Positions 15,663 through 25,191 of a DNA stretch of 64,000 nucleotides are shown here, piece by piece. Below the pieces are notes generated by a model that searched no databases, was not told the origin of the DNA, and saw nothing but the letters and a program-made list of their open reading frames with translations. Positions within the stretch are counted from its first letter, which is position 1. Every line of letters starts with the position of its first letter. Origin of the DNA: Geothrix paludis. Its GTDB lineage: Bacteria > Acidobacteriota > Holophagae > Holophagales > Holophagaceae. The DNA lies in NCBI RefSeq assembly GCF_022808815.1, contig NZ_JAKZLC010000001.1, forward strand, positions 1,088,239-1,152,238, written 5' to 3'. The translations under genes were made by a program, and so were the position numbers.

Positions 15663-18600
15663 TCAGAACTTGGCGCGGACGCCGAGCTGGACCTCGCGGG
15701 TCTTGTCCTTGGCCACCGTCCCGAGCTGGCCGAACTCTGCATTCGAGAGGATGTAGCCGTTCGGGGAGCGGACGCTGTAGTCGGCCTTGTTCAGGACGTT
15801 GTAGACGTCGATGATGCCCTCGATCTCGAACTTGCCGTAGATCTTGAAGTTCCGGCTCAGACGGAGGTCGAGCTGGGTGTAGCCGGGCTGGCGCAGGTCG
15901 CCGCGGGTGTGGTCAGCGGCGAAGTGGTTGGCCATGCCGTCCCCGTTGATGTCGCCGGCGAGGTAGGCGGAATAGGGCAGGCCGCTCTGGTAGAGGCCGC
16001 GGACGGAGCCCTCGACGCCCCACCAGATGGGGAAGTAGGCCACGACATTGACCACCCAGCGCCGGTCGCTGTCCCCGTAGCCGTAGTTGGAGGCGGGGTT
16101 CTGGGGGTCCGGCGTGAGCGAGGCGCCCAGCTCGCTGCTGAAGTTCGGGCCGGAGGACGTGTAGGTGCCGCGCTCGAAGGAGCCGGTGTCCTGGGCCTTG
16201 GACCAGGTCACGTTCCCGATGACGCCGGTCTTCTCGTCCCAGGTCTTCTTCAGGTTGAAGCTCAGGCCGCGGTAGTGGGCCCAACCATCGGTCTTGACCA
16301 GGTAGACATCGCTGAATCCGCCGACAGGATTGCCGGCAGCCAGGCTGCCAGGACGGAAGTCCACCCGGTGACCCCGGATGATGGCGTAGCCGGGGCGGTT
16401 GGCCGTCACGTTGGACCAGTAGTTCGTGCTGGCGCTGTAGCCGTCCTCGTAGTGGCCGCCGGCCACCAAGGGGCCGCCGGCCCCGGTCAGCTGGCCCAGG
16501 TTGATGTTCTCGAACCGCTGGAGGTTCTCGTACTTCACGTAGGTGGCCGTGAAGCCCATGGTCAGGTTGTTGCCGAAGTCGTGCTCGATGCCCAGGCTGG
16601 CCTTCTTGGAACGGCTCAGCTTGTTGTCGGGGTCCCACAGGGAGGTGGAGGAGGTGACCGCGGGAAGCGCGGCCAGCTCGGTGTCCGTCAGGTGACGCAT
16701 GGAGGTGCCGCTGATCAGGTTGCCGGCGCTGAGGAGGCCTCCGGGATTGAAGGTGGCCAGGTTGGTGGCCCGGTTCAGGCTGAGGCTGTAGTTGGTGATG
16801 ATCTGGCCGTTGCCCGTCATGGTGTTGGAATGCAGCAGCAGGGGCGTCGGGCTGCTGAAGGAGCCGTAGCCTCCGCGGACCACGGTCTTGCCCCGGCCGT
16901 CCAGGTCGAAGCTGAAGGCGAGGCGTGGATCCACCGCATGGGCGCTGGTGGCCTGGTCCAGCCCCTGGAAGTTGGGATTGGGGGCGGGGTTGTCCGAGAA
17001 GGACTGGCTGAGCGTGCGCAGGCCGGCCGTCAGGGTCAGGCGCCGGTCGAACAGGCCGGAGTACTGGGCCTGGCCGAAGAAACTGCTGGTTTTCGTCCAC
17101 ATCTGGATGCGGCCGCTGTACGGGCTGACCGCCCCGCTGTAGGTGATGGCGCCGCCGGGATCGGAGGCGCTGCCGAGCGTCCCGTTGGCCCAGGCGGCCG
17201 CCGCCCCATAGGTGCCGAACTGGAAGCGGCCGGCGTTGTTCTGGAAGAACTGGTTGTCCACGTCGACCTTCATGAGGTCGAGCCCGCCCTTCAGCTGGAG
17301 GTCGCCGTGGCTCCAGGTGGTGGCGCTGTAGAGCTGGTTGGTGATCTCGTTGCTCTCGCGGGGCGTGGACGTCTTGGTGCCGAAGGCCATGAAGCTGGCG
17401 CTGGTGGGCACCTCGAGGGAGGGGACGCCGGCCACGGAGTTGTTCCGCATGGGCCGGGCCTCCCGGGCGATCTGGAGGCGGCTCTCGGTGAACAGCTCGC
17501 TGGTCCAGATGTCGTTGGCCTCGAGCACCCAGCTGATGGACTGGGTCTTGGTGGGGATGTTGTTGCTCTCGGCGTTGTTGGGGCTTGCGCTGGTGTTGGC
17601 CAGCGTGTCGTCCATGGTCTGGAAGTTCATCCGCAGGACGAAGCGGTGGTTCTCGTTCAGCGCGTAGTCCAGGCGCCCGAGATAGGCCGTGTTGGTGGTC
17701 TCCATCGGGTAGGCGTGAGGGGGGATTCCCTGTCCGGGGTTGCCGAACTCCTGCGCCAGGGTGAGGCCCCCGCGGTTGGTGACCACGCCGCCCAGGGGGC
17801 TCGCCACCAGGTTGTTGAAGTCGGTCTGGGTCATGCCGGCCGAGCCGCTGATCGTCGTGGGGATGGGGTTGGCCGTGATGCTCTTGTGGTAGCGCTCCAC
17901 GCCGACGAAGTACCAGAGCTTGTCCTTGAGGATGGGCCCGCCGACGTTGAAGTTCACGTTGGTGGAGTCGTTGAACCGCTGGAGGTTGGTGGGCGTGTTG
18001 AAGGTGTGGCTCGGGTCGAAGGGCACGGGCTTGGGCCGGGCGGCCCAGCTGGTGCGGCGGATCTGGTATAGGGCGCTCCCGGCGAAGTCGTTGGTGCCGC
18101 TCTTCGTCACGGCGTTGACCGTGGCGCCGGCTTGGCCGTACTGGACGTCGAAGCCGTTGGTGACGATCTGGAGTTCCTTGATGGTGTCCGCGCCGAAGAT
18201 GAAGGGCGTGTAGACCCCGCCACGCTGCTCGTTGAAGAAGGCCGAGTTGGTGCTGGCGCCATCGATCTGGATGGCATTGAAGATCTGGCGGCCGCCCTCC
18301 ACCACGAGGCGGTTGTTGTTTCCGGACACGACGCCCGGCGACAGCTTGGCCATGTCGGTGAAATTGCGGCTCACCAGGGGAACGGCCTCGATCACCGCGG
18401 CGTCCACGCTGCTCATGACGTTGACTTCCTTGGTGTCCACTCCGCCCGAGGTCCCCACGATCTCGACCATGGCCTCGGCCTCGGCCTTGTCCAGGCTGAA
18501 GTTCGCGACGGTCGCCTGGCCCAGGGACACCACGACATTGGCGTCCTTGAGGCTCCGCATGCCCGGGGCGGTCACGGTGAGCTCATAAGCGCCCACCGGG

Positions 18601-18818
18601 AGGAGCCCGATCTGGTACTCACCCTGGGCGCCGGTGGCGGCGCTCCGGGTGAAGCCGGTGTCCCGGTTCCGCAGGGAGAGGGCGGCCCCCGCGATGGGCT
18701 TGCCCGCTTTGTCCCTGACGGCGCCGCGCACGGCGCCGGCCGTGGACGTGGTCTGGGCGGAGGCGACCGTGGCGCAAGCCAGGGCCGTCAGGATGAGGGG
18801 GGTCCAGCGTCGATTCAT
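15663..18818 (-). CDS. Oar-like TonB-dependent receptor with carboxypeptidase-regulatory domain
   Basis: 1051 residues from ATG at 18818, with CAGGAG six bases upstream. A signal peptide (first ~22 residues, ending SAQ) precedes a carboxypeptidase-regulatory-like domain (about 28-105: GAVRGAVRDKAGKPIAGA), then a plug domain and a large beta-barrel ending in the aromatic VQLGVRAKF typical of outer-membrane insertion. The architecture matches OmpA-related 'Oar' receptors, which are abundant in Acidobacteriota. The substrate cannot be told from sequence. It is monocistronic. Confidence 0.9.
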   Translation of the reverse strand: MNRRWTPLILTALACATVASAQTTSTAGAVRGAVRDKAGKPIAGAALSLRNRDTGFTRSAATGAQGEYQIGLLPVGAYELTVTAPGMRSLKDANVVVSLGQATVANFSLDKAEAEAMVEIVGTSGGVDTKEVNVMSSVDAAVIEAVPLVSRNFTDMAKLSPGVVSGNNNRLVVEGGRQIFNAIQIDGASTNSAFFNEQRGGVYTPFIFGADTIKELQIVTNGFDVQYGQAGATVNAVTKSGTNDFAGSALYQIRRTSWAARPKPVPFDPSHTFNTPTNLQRFNDSTNVNFNVGGPILKDKLWYFVGVERYHKSITANPIPTTISGSAGMTQTDFNNLVASPLGGVVTNRGGLTLAQEFGNPGQGIPPHAYPMETTNTAYLGRLDYALNENHRFVLRMNFQTMDDTLANTSASPNNAESNNIPTKTQSISWVLEANDIWTSELFTESRLQIAREARPMRNNSVAGVPSLEVPTSASFMAFGTKTSTPRESNEITNQLYSATTWSHGDLQLKGGLDLMKVDVDNQFFQNNAGRFQFGTYGAAAAWANGTLGSASDPGGAITYSGAVSPYSGRIQMWTKTSSFFGQAQYSGLFDRRLTLTAGLRTLSQSFSDNPAPNPNFQGLDQATSAHAVDPRLAFSFDLDGRGKTVVRGGYGSFSSPTPLLLHSNTMTGNGQIITNYSLSLNRATNLATFNPGGLLSAGNLISGTSMRHLTDTELAALPAVTSSTSLWDPDNKLSRSKKASLGIEHDFGNNLTMGFTATYVKYENLQRFENINLGQLTGAGGPLVAGGHYEDGYSASTNYWSNVTANRPGYAIIRGHRVDFRPGSLAAGNPVGGFSDVYLVKTDGWAHYRGLSFNLKKTWDEKTGVIGNVTWSKAQDTGSFERGTYTSSGPNFSSELGASLTPDPQNPASNYGYGDSDRRWVVNVVAYFPIWWGVEGSVRGLYQSGLPYSAYLAGDINGDGMANHFAADHTRGDLRQPGYTQLDLRLSRNFKIYGKFEIEGIIDVYNVLNKADYSVRSPNGYILSNAEFGQLGTVAKDKTREVQLGVRAKF

Positions 18819-19083
18819 CGTCGCTCCTGGGGGCCGGGTGTCCGGCCATCTTGGGGTCCCCACGGCCGATGGGCTTCCGGCCACGGGTCATCGGGGAATC
18901 CCCAAGGATCGTCGGTGTTGCCCCGGAGACTCAAGCACCTTTTTTAGGTAAAAAACGGTTACATTCCTGCTTCACACCCGTTTCAGATGTCACAACAGGG
19001 TAATCGGACCTCGGGGTGAGGGACTCGCCACGCCCCACTCGGCCCGGCCCAGGCGCACCTCCGCTGGACCAGCGACCAGTCCC

Positions 19084-19488
19084 TTAGGCCAGGTTCCGCG
19101 ATTTCAGGAAGGTCACGAAGCCGAAATCCCCGTCGCTGATGTGGTGCTTCAGCCAGCCTTCCATGAAGGTCGGCACCATCAGGGCCAGGGCGTGGGGACT
19201 TTCCTGGAACTTGCTGAGCAGCTCGTGGAGGCTCGTGAGCATGGACGCGTGCTCGGCCACATGCTGGGTCAGATCCGGGTAGGCGTACCGTGCCATGAAG
19301 GATTCCTCCGTGGCGAAGTGGCGTTCGGAATGGCTCACCAGCGTGGCCAGGAGCGCCTCCACCTCCGTGCGGTCAGCGCCGGACTGGACGGAACTCCTGA
19401 GACGGTCCACGGTGGAGAAGAGTTCCTGGTGCTGCTCGTCGATGATCTGGATGCCCGTGTTGTAGCGGGTGTTCCAAACAACATCCAT
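19084..19488 (-). CDS. Bacteriohemerythrin
   Basis: 134 residues from ATG at 19488. Di-iron ligands of the hemerythrin fold are visible in order: DEQHQELF, HSERHFATEESFM, HVAEHASM and HHISDGD. The N-terminal WNTRYNTGIQIIDEQH is typical of single-domain bacterial forms. It probably binds O2 for storage, delivery or sensing in a micro-oxic lifestyle. No partner domain is attached. Confidence 0.92.
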   Translation of the reverse strand: MDVVWNTRYNTGIQIIDEQHQELFSTVDRLRSSVQSGADRTEVEALLATLVSHSERHFATEESFMARYAYPDLTQHVAEHASMLTSLHELLSKFQESPHALALMVPTFMEGWLKHHISDGDFGFVTFLKSRNLA

Positions 19489-19656
19489 GGGCCAGATCCT
19501 TTTCGCGACGGCAGGTTGGGGATCCGAACAGAGGCCGACGCGCGCAGGCATGCACCACACGGATCTTTCCACAGAGGACTTCCAGGTGAATGTAGTCTTC
19601 CACGACATCCAGATCAAGAAGATTGTGATTTCCCACCTGATGCCTGGCAGCGAATG

Positions 19657-19762
19657 GAAAAGGGCCCCGTTGGGGCGCTTGGGTGGTACCGGTGGTCGGA
19701 CTCCGGTTCCCGCCGCGCGGCTGGCTGGCCGCCATCCGCGACTTCGAGCCCGACCACCGGAT
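19657..19762. repeat. tRNA-Leu(CAA)-end mimic: direct plus inverted copy
   Basis: 19657-19704 is a diverged direct copy of 19765-19812 (the terminator plus 3' end of tRNA-Leu(CAA)). 19740-19762 is an inverted copy of the T-arm/acceptor end. The two copies form a stem, CCGGTGGTCGGACTC (19690-19704) against GAGCCCGACCACCGG (19746-19760). This fills the 303-base gap between the hemerythrin gene and the tRNA. See findings. Confidence 0.8.
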
Positions 19763-19788
19763 ACGAGAAGGGCCCCATCGGGGCCCAT
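19763..19788 (-). terminator. Intrinsic terminator after tRNA-Leu(CAA)
   Basis: On the minus strand GGGCCCC GAT GGGGCCC TTCTCG follows the tRNA CCA: a 7-bp stem (19770-19776/19780-19786) with a short T-containing tail. Confidence 0.65.
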
Positions 19789-19791
19789 GGT

Positions 19792-19878
<87 letters not shown>

Positions 19879-19912
19879 GCGAAGGGCCAGGATAGCGCGG
19901 CGACGCGGGTTC

Positions 19913-21622
19913 TCACAATGCCGTGAGGGGAATCCTCCGCCCCGCCCCGAAGGCTTTGGGGCTCACCTTGAACGCGAAGGGGAGCTGGCGCCGCTTGAAT
20001 TCCATCCGGCGCAGGAGCCCCAGGATCCGCGGCAGAGAGGCTCTGGCCTGGGCCAGGGCGGGGCCTTCCAGCAGCAGGGCGAGATCCTCGGCAAGGCCCT
20101 CCTCGGGACGCTGGGCCTCTAGCGCCGCGCCCATGATGGCGTCCAGTTGGGCGTAGGGCAGCAGGCTGGCCTCGTCCGTCTGGTCCGGACGCAGCTCCGC
20201 CGTGGGGGGGCGTTCCACCACGCCGCGGGGAACGGCCTCGCCGAGTTCCCGCGCCACCGCGTACACCCGGGCCTTGAGGCAGTCGCCCAGCGGCGCGAAG
20301 GCCCCGATGCCATCGCCGTAGAGGGTGAAGTATCCGGTGGCCGCCTCGCTCTTGTTGCCGGTGTTCAGCACGGCCACCCGGCCGGTGCCGAGGCGGCGGT
20401 GGACCTCCGGCTCCGACGTCAGGGCCATGAGCAGGCTGCCGCGGCAGCGGCTCTGCAGGTTCTCGTCCGTGAGGCTGAAGGCGCGGCCCGGGAGCGCCTG
20501 TTCCAGCGCGGCGGTGAACCCCGCGAACGGCGCGTCCACGTTGATGTGCAGATAGTCCATCCCGAGCTGCCGTGCCTGCTGCTCCGCCAGGGCCGAGCTC
20601 TCGCCGCTGCTGAAGCGCGTGGGCAGGGCCACGCCCAGCACGCGGCCCGGCCCCAGTGCCTCCACCGCGAGCGCCGCGGCCACGGCGCTGTCGATGCCGC
20701 CGGACAGCCCCATCACCAAGGCCTCGAGCCCCTGCTTGGCCAGGTTCTCGCGGATCCCCAGCACCAGGGCGGTCCGCAGCCACGCCCCCTCCTCGACGGG
20801 CCGCCAGGCCGCGCCCGGCCGCCCCGTGTCCACCATGAACGGGCCCTGGTGGAACGGCTCACACCCCTGCCAGCGCCCGTCGGGAAGGGCGAGGCCCGAT
20901 CCCCCATCGAAGAGCAGCCAGCTCTCGGCGCCCACCCGGCTGGCGTAGGCGATGGGAACCACGTGCTTCCGGGCGAGCCCCGGCAGGAGGCGCTGGCGCT
21001 GGGCGTCCTTCGAGGGGATGGCCCAGGGGGCGGTCCGCCCCGGCGGCAGCCAGCTCCCGAGGGCGCTGGGGCTCGCGCTGGCGTTGAGGATCAGCGTGGC
21101 GCCCGCGGCGACCAGGTCCGCGATGGGATCGATCCCGTAGTCCACCGGCGCATTGCCCAGCTGCGGATCCGCCCAGAGGTCCTCGCAGATGGACAGGCCG
21201 ATGCGTTGGCCGCCGAAGGCCACCAGCGGCTGGGGCGAGAGGTCGGGCTCGAAGTAGCGGTGCTCGTCGAAGATGTCGTAGCTGGGCAGTACGCGCTTGT
21301 GCGCGCAGTGGCGAAGGGTGCCGCCCTCGCACCACCACAGCTCGTTCCAGAGGCGGCCCGAGGGCGCGGGTCGCGCCGTGCCGAAGAGCAGCGGTACCTT
21401 CCCTGTCAGCGCGGCCAGGCGATGGGATTCGCGCTCGATCCGGTGGCGCAGGCCCTGCTCCCAGAGGCGGTCTTCGGCCAGGTATCCGGGGATGGCGAGC
21501 TCCGGCGCCAGGACCAGCTCCGCCCCCGCAGCCACGGCCTCCGCATAGGCGGCCTCCAGGATCCGGCCGTTGCCTTCGGGATCTCCCAGGCGGGCGTTGA
21601 GCTGGAGCAGGGCGATGCGCAT
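19913..21622 (-). CDS. nadE: Glutamine-dependent NAD+ synthetase
   Basis: 569 residues from ATG at 21622. N-terminal nitrilase-type amidase (about 1-260) with Glu in LAPELAIPGY, Lys in HKRVLPSYDIFDE and Cys in GLSICEDLW. C-terminal synthetase with P-loop GLSGGIDSAVAAALA and NTGNKSEAATGYFTLYGD. It makes NAD+ from deamido-NAD+, ATP and glutamine. An 11-bp gap separates it from the upstream histidine kinase gene. Confidence 0.95.
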   Translation of the reverse strand: MRIALLQLNARLGDPEGNGRILEAAYAEAVAAGAELVLAPELAIPGYLAEDRLWEQGLRHRIERESHRLAALTGKVPLLFGTARPAPSGRLWNELWWCEGGTLRHCAHKRVLPSYDIFDEHRYFEPDLSPQPLVAFGGQRIGLSICEDLWADPQLGNAPVDYGIDPIADLVAAGATLILNASASPSALGSWLPPGRTAPWAIPSKDAQRQRLLPGLARKHVVPIAYASRVGAESWLLFDGGSGLALPDGRWQGCEPFHQGPFMVDTGRPGAAWRPVEEGAWLRTALVLGIRENLAKQGLEALVMGLSGGIDSAVAAALAVEALGPGRVLGVALPTRFSSGESSALAEQQARQLGMDYLHINVDAPFAGFTAALEQALPGRAFSLTDENLQSRCRGSLLMALTSEPEVHRRLGTGRVAVLNTGNKSEAATGYFTLYGDGIGAFAPLGDCLKARVYAVARELGEAVPRGVVERPPTAELRPDQTDEASLLPYAQLDAIMGAALEAQRPEEGLAEDLALLLEGPALAQARASLPRILGLLRRMEFKRRQLPFAFKVSPKAFGAGRRIPLTAL

Positions 21623-21632
21623 GGCTAACAAC

Positions 21633-22775
21633 TTACCAGCGGATCTCCGCGCAGGTGCCGCCCCCCTCGCGGCGCGCCAGGCGCAGGTCCGCCCCCTGGG
21701 CGTTCAGCCACTTCAGCGCCAGGGGGAGTCCGAGCCCCGTCCCGTCCGGCCGGCCGCTCTCGAAGGGCCGGAGCATGCGGATGGCGGTGTCCTCGGACAG
21801 CCCCGGACCGTCGTCCAGGATGTCGATCCGCCCCTGGGCCACCCTCACCAGGATCCGTCCGCCCAGGGGCGTGGCCTGGCAGGCGTTCTCCAGCAGGTTC
21901 ACCAGGGCCTGATGGAGCAGCAGCGGGTCGCCCGTGGCCTCCCCTTCCCCCTCCACCGCCAGGACGCGGCCCTGGCTCACCGGCCGGCGCTTCAATTCCA
22001 CCACCGCCTGGGCGACCGTCTCCTCGAGGCGCAGCGGTTCCGCGGCCGGGTCCAGCGGCTTCGCCCATTGAAGGAACCGCTGGACGAGCCGTTCCAGATC
22101 CTCGGTCTCCTCCAGCAGGGCCTCCGCGGCCTCGCCGTGGCCGCTCCGCTTCAGCATCTGGCCCCGGCCCTTGAGGACTGCGAGCCCGTTCTTCAGCTGG
22201 TGGGCCACGCCCGCGGTCATCTCGCCCAGATCCGCGAACCGCTCCCGCAGCTGCCGGCGATGCGCCTCCGCCTCGGCCTCGGTGACATCCTCGAACTGCA
22301 CGAGCGCGCCGATGCGGTCCGGGGCCTCGATGCGCTGGAGCCGCCAGCGGCGCCCGCCGGCGGCGCATCGCCAGGGGGGGCCGGGATCCCGCCCCAGGGC
22401 CTCCCGCAGCCATGGGAAGGGCTCCAGCACGAAGGCCGCCTCCAGGCCCACCACGCCGGGCCGTACCCCCAGGAGGTCGCAGCCCCTCTGGTTCAGCGCC
22501 GCCAGCCGCTGGCGCTGATCCACCCACAGCACGCCCATGGGGAGCGCGTCCAGCAGCCGCTCGTGGACGGTCCGGAGCTCCCCGAGGGAGTTCGCCAGCT
22601 CGCCCCGCTCCCGCAGGCTGCCGGACACCGCCGAGAGCAGGAGGGCTTCGGGATCCGCCTTCGCGCGGCGGTGCAGGCGCGCCAGGCGCACGAAGACGAG
22701 GGCCACGCCGCCGAGGGCCACCCCCGCGGGAAGGGCGAGCGCCAGCCACACGATGGTACGGGACAGCGGTTCCAT
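21633..22775 (-). CDS. PAS-containing sensor histidine kinase
   Basis: 380 residues. One N-terminal membrane helix (about 9-30), a PAS-like domain (about 72-165), HisKA with phosphoacceptor His in MTAGVAHQLKNGLAVL near residue 195, then HATPase with NLLENACQA, DDGPGL and GTGLGLPLA. No response regulator is adjacent, so it is an orphan kinase. Same strand as nadE, possibly co-transcribed. Confidence 0.9.
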   Translation of the reverse strand: MEPLSRTIVWLALALPAGVALGGVALVFVRLARLHRRAKADPEALLLSAVSGSLRERGELANSLGELRTVHERLLDALPMGVLWVDQRQRLAALNQRGCDLLGVRPGVVGLEAAFVLEPFPWLREALGRDPGPPWRCAAGGRRWRLQRIEAPDRIGALVQFEDVTEAEAEAHRRQLRERFADLGEMTAGVAHQLKNGLAVLKGRGQMLKRSGHGEAAEALLEETEDLERLVQRFLQWAKPLDPAAEPLRLEETVAQAVVELKRRPVSQGRVLAVEGEGEATGDPLLLHQALVNLLENACQATPLGGRILVRVAQGRIDILDDGPGLSEDTAIRMLRPFESGRPDGTGLGLPLALKWLNAQGADLRLARREGGGTCAEIRW

Positions 22776-22798
22776 CGCCCCAGGGTATGCTCATTCCC

Positions 22799-23626
22799 AT
22801 GGACAGGCAGCCCATCTACGTGGTGTCCGGAGGTTCCGGCGAGACCGCCATGCGGATGGTGCAGGCGGCGCTGACCCAGTTCGCCAAGGGGGAGGGCTCC
22901 GCCCTGGTCCGGAGGTTCCAGAACGTCCGGTCCAAGGAGGACATGGACCGGGTGCTCCAGCTGGCCGCGGACAAGCGGGCGGTGATCATCCACACCACCG
23001 TGTCGCGGGAGATGAGGTTCTACCTCGCGGACCGCTGTGCGGAGCTGAGGCTCACCCAGGTGGATCTCTTCGGCAACCTGCTGGACACCCTGGCCCTCTA
23101 CCTCCGGGAACGCCCGGAGGAACGCCCGGGCAGCTTCCACGCGGTGGGCGACAAGTATTTCCGCCGCATCGAGGCCATCGAGTTCGCGCTGAAGTTCGAC
23201 GACGGCATCGACATGGCCGGCCTGCCGGACGCCGACATCGTGCTGGTGGGCATCAGCCGCACCAGCAAGACGCCGCTCTCCATGTACCTCGCCATGGAGG
23301 GCTACAAGGTGCTCAACGTGCCGCTGGTGCCCGGCGTGCCGCCACCCCCCGAGCTCGATTCCATTCCCCAAGGCCGCATCGTGGGGCTCACCATCCAGCC
23401 GGACCGGCTCCAGGAGATCCGCGCCTACCGCCTCAAGCGCCTGGGCGCCTCCGGCAGCGCCGACAGCTACAGCGATCTGGGGCGGATCCTGGAAGAGCTG
23501 GTCTACGCCGACGAGGTCTTCAAGCAGCACCGCCGCTGGCCCATCCTCGACGTCACCGGCCGCAGCATCGAGGAGACCGCCGGCCTGGTGCTGGACCGGG
23601 TGTTCGGCAAGGAGCGGGCGGTCTAA
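22799..23626 (+). CDS. Pyruvate,water dikinase/PPDK regulatory protein (DUF299, kinase-pyrophosphorylase)
   Basis: 275 residues from ATG at 22799. Start MDRQPIYVVSGGSGETAMRM (20 residues), the P-loop VGISRTSKTPLSMYLA near 157-172, and TIQPDRLQEIR are diagnostic. These enzymes switch phosphoenolpyruvate synthetase or pyruvate phosphate dikinase by ADP-dependent phosphorylation and Pi-dependent dephosphorylation. The target enzyme is not in the window. Its stop overlaps that of the convergent polyphosphate kinase gene. Confidence 0.92.
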   Translation: MDRQPIYVVSGGSGETAMRMVQAALTQFAKGEGSALVRRFQNVRSKEDMDRVLQLAADKRAVIIHTTVSREMRFYLADRCAELRLTQVDLFGNLLDTLALYLRERPEERPGSFHAVGDKYFRRIEAIEFALKFDDGIDMAGLPDADIVLVGISRTSKTPLSMYLAMEGYKVLNVPLVPGVPPPPELDSIPQGRIVGLTIQPDRLQEIRAYRLKRLGASGSADSYSDLGRILEELVYADEVFKQHRRWPILDVTGRSIEETAGLVLDRVFGKERAV

Positions 23627-25098
23627 AGCTCCTCCTCCAGCCGCTTCACGATGGTCCGGAGGATCTTGATCCGGCCGTAGTACTTGTCCTCGCTCTCCAC
23701 CAGGGTCCAGGGGGCGATCTCGGTGCTGGTGCGGTCAAGCATGTCGCAGATGGCCGTTTCGTAGGCCGGCCACTTCTCGCGGTTGCGCCAGTCCTCCTCC
23801 GTGATCTTGAAGCGCTTGAAGGGGGTCGTCTCGCGCTCCTGGAAGCGGCGGAGCTGCTCTTCCTGGCTGATGGAGAGCCAGAACTTGAGGAGGATGCTCC
23901 GGCTGCGGACGATCTGGTCCTCGAACTCGTTGATCTCGCTGTAGGCCCGCTGCCAGTCCGTCTCGGAGCAGAATCCCTCCACCCGCTCCACCAGCACCCG
24001 GCCGTACCAGCTGCGGTCGAAGATGGCCACCCGGCCGCGGCGCGGCAGGTGGCGCCAGAACCGCCAGAGGTAGGGCTGGGCCCGCTCCTCCTCCGTGGGC
24101 GCCGCGATGGGGTGGATCTGGTACAGCCGGGCATCCAGGGCCTGGGTGACGCGGCGGATGCCGCCGCCCTTCCCCGCCGCGTCCACGCCCTCGAAGGCCA
24201 GCACCACGGCGTGTTTCCGGAAATTCCGATGGCGGGTGAGCAGGTTCAGCTTCCCCTGCAACGTGAGGAGCTCGTCCTCGTAATCCTTCTTGTCCATCCG
24301 CCGGGTCAGGTCCAGGGCCCGCAGAATGTTGACGTCATCGATGGGCTTGCGGGGCGGGTGGCTCGGCAGGACCGGCGCCACGGGCGCCGGCTGGTCGAGC
24401 CGGGCCCGCAGCCGCTCCAGCAGGATCTTGCCCACCGTGAGCCGCTGGTAGCGGGGATCGGTGGCCTCCACCACGATCCAGGGGGCGTCCCCCGTGCTGG
24501 TGGACCGCAGCGCCCGCTCAGACACCTCACGGAAGGTGTCGTACATCTCGAACCGCTTCCAGTCCCCTGGCGTCACCCGCCAGCGGGTCTTGGGATCCTT
24601 CTCCAGCCCTTTCAGGCGCTTCTTCTGGACGTCCTTCCCCAGGTGCATCCAGAACTTCAGCACCAACGCGCCCTCGTGGATGAGCATCTGCTCGAAGCGC
24701 GCCACCCGGGTCATGTCCTGGTCCAGGTCCGAGGTCTTGATCCGCCCGTAGGCCCGCTCCAGGATGGGCCAGGTGTACCAGGAGCCGTCGAAGATGCCGA
24801 TCTTGCCCTTGGGCGGCAGCAGGCGCCAGTAGCGGTACATGTGGGGCCGCTCGCGTTCCTCGTCGGAGGACTCCGCGAGGCCGTGGGTCTGGATGTGCCG
24901 CGGGTCCATCCACTCGTTGAGGGTGTTCACGGTCTCGCTCTTGCCGGCCCCGTCCACGCCAGCCACGAGGATGATGACGGGGAACTTCGCCGAGGACAGG
25001 TCGTACTGGGCGTCCAGCAGCGCCTCCCGCAGGAGGGGAACCTCGCGCTCCCACACCTCCTTCTCGATCCTGTGGCCGAGCTCCGCGGATTCGAACAT
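23623..25098 (-). CDS. Two-domain PPK2-type polyphosphate:AMP phosphotransferase
   Basis: 491 residues with GGAGGAACC before ATG at 25098. Two PPK2 units: residues about 10-235 with Walker A AGVDGAGKSETVNTL and GIFDGSWYTWPI, and about 270-490 with FEGVDAAGKGGGIRRV and AIFDRSWYGRVLVERV. In characterised two-domain (class II) enzymes the C-terminal half is catalytic, and the more canonical DRSWYGR here agrees. It phosphorylates AMP (or ADP) from polyphosphate. Confidence 0.92.
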   Translation of the reverse strand: MFESAELGHRIEKEVWEREVPLLREALLDAQYDLSSAKFPVIILVAGVDGAGKSETVNTLNEWMDPRHIQTHGLAESSDEERERPHMYRYWRLLPPKGKIGIFDGSWYTWPILERAYGRIKTSDLDQDMTRVARFEQMLIHEGALVLKFWMHLGKDVQKKRLKGLEKDPKTRWRVTPGDWKRFEMYDTFREVSERALRSTSTGDAPWIVVEATDPRYQRLTVGKILLERLRARLDQPAPVAPVLPSHPPRKPIDDVNILRALDLTRRMDKKDYEDELLTLQGKLNLLTRHRNFRKHAVVLAFEGVDAAGKGGGIRRVTQALDARLYQIHPIAAPTEEERAQPYLWRFWRHLPRRGRVAIFDRSWYGRVLVERVEGFCSETDWQRAYSEINEFEDQIVRSRSILLKFWLSISQEEQLRRFQERETTPFKRFKITEEDWRNREKWPAYETAICDMLDRTSTEIAPWTLVESEDKYYGRIKILRTIVKRLEEEL

Positions 25099-25191
25099 GG
25101 TTCCTCCGGGGCGGATGGTCCGCGCGTCGAGCCGACGGCGCGATGGGTGATTCTAGGCCGCTTCCTGTGATCATGGGGGTCTGGAGCTCCC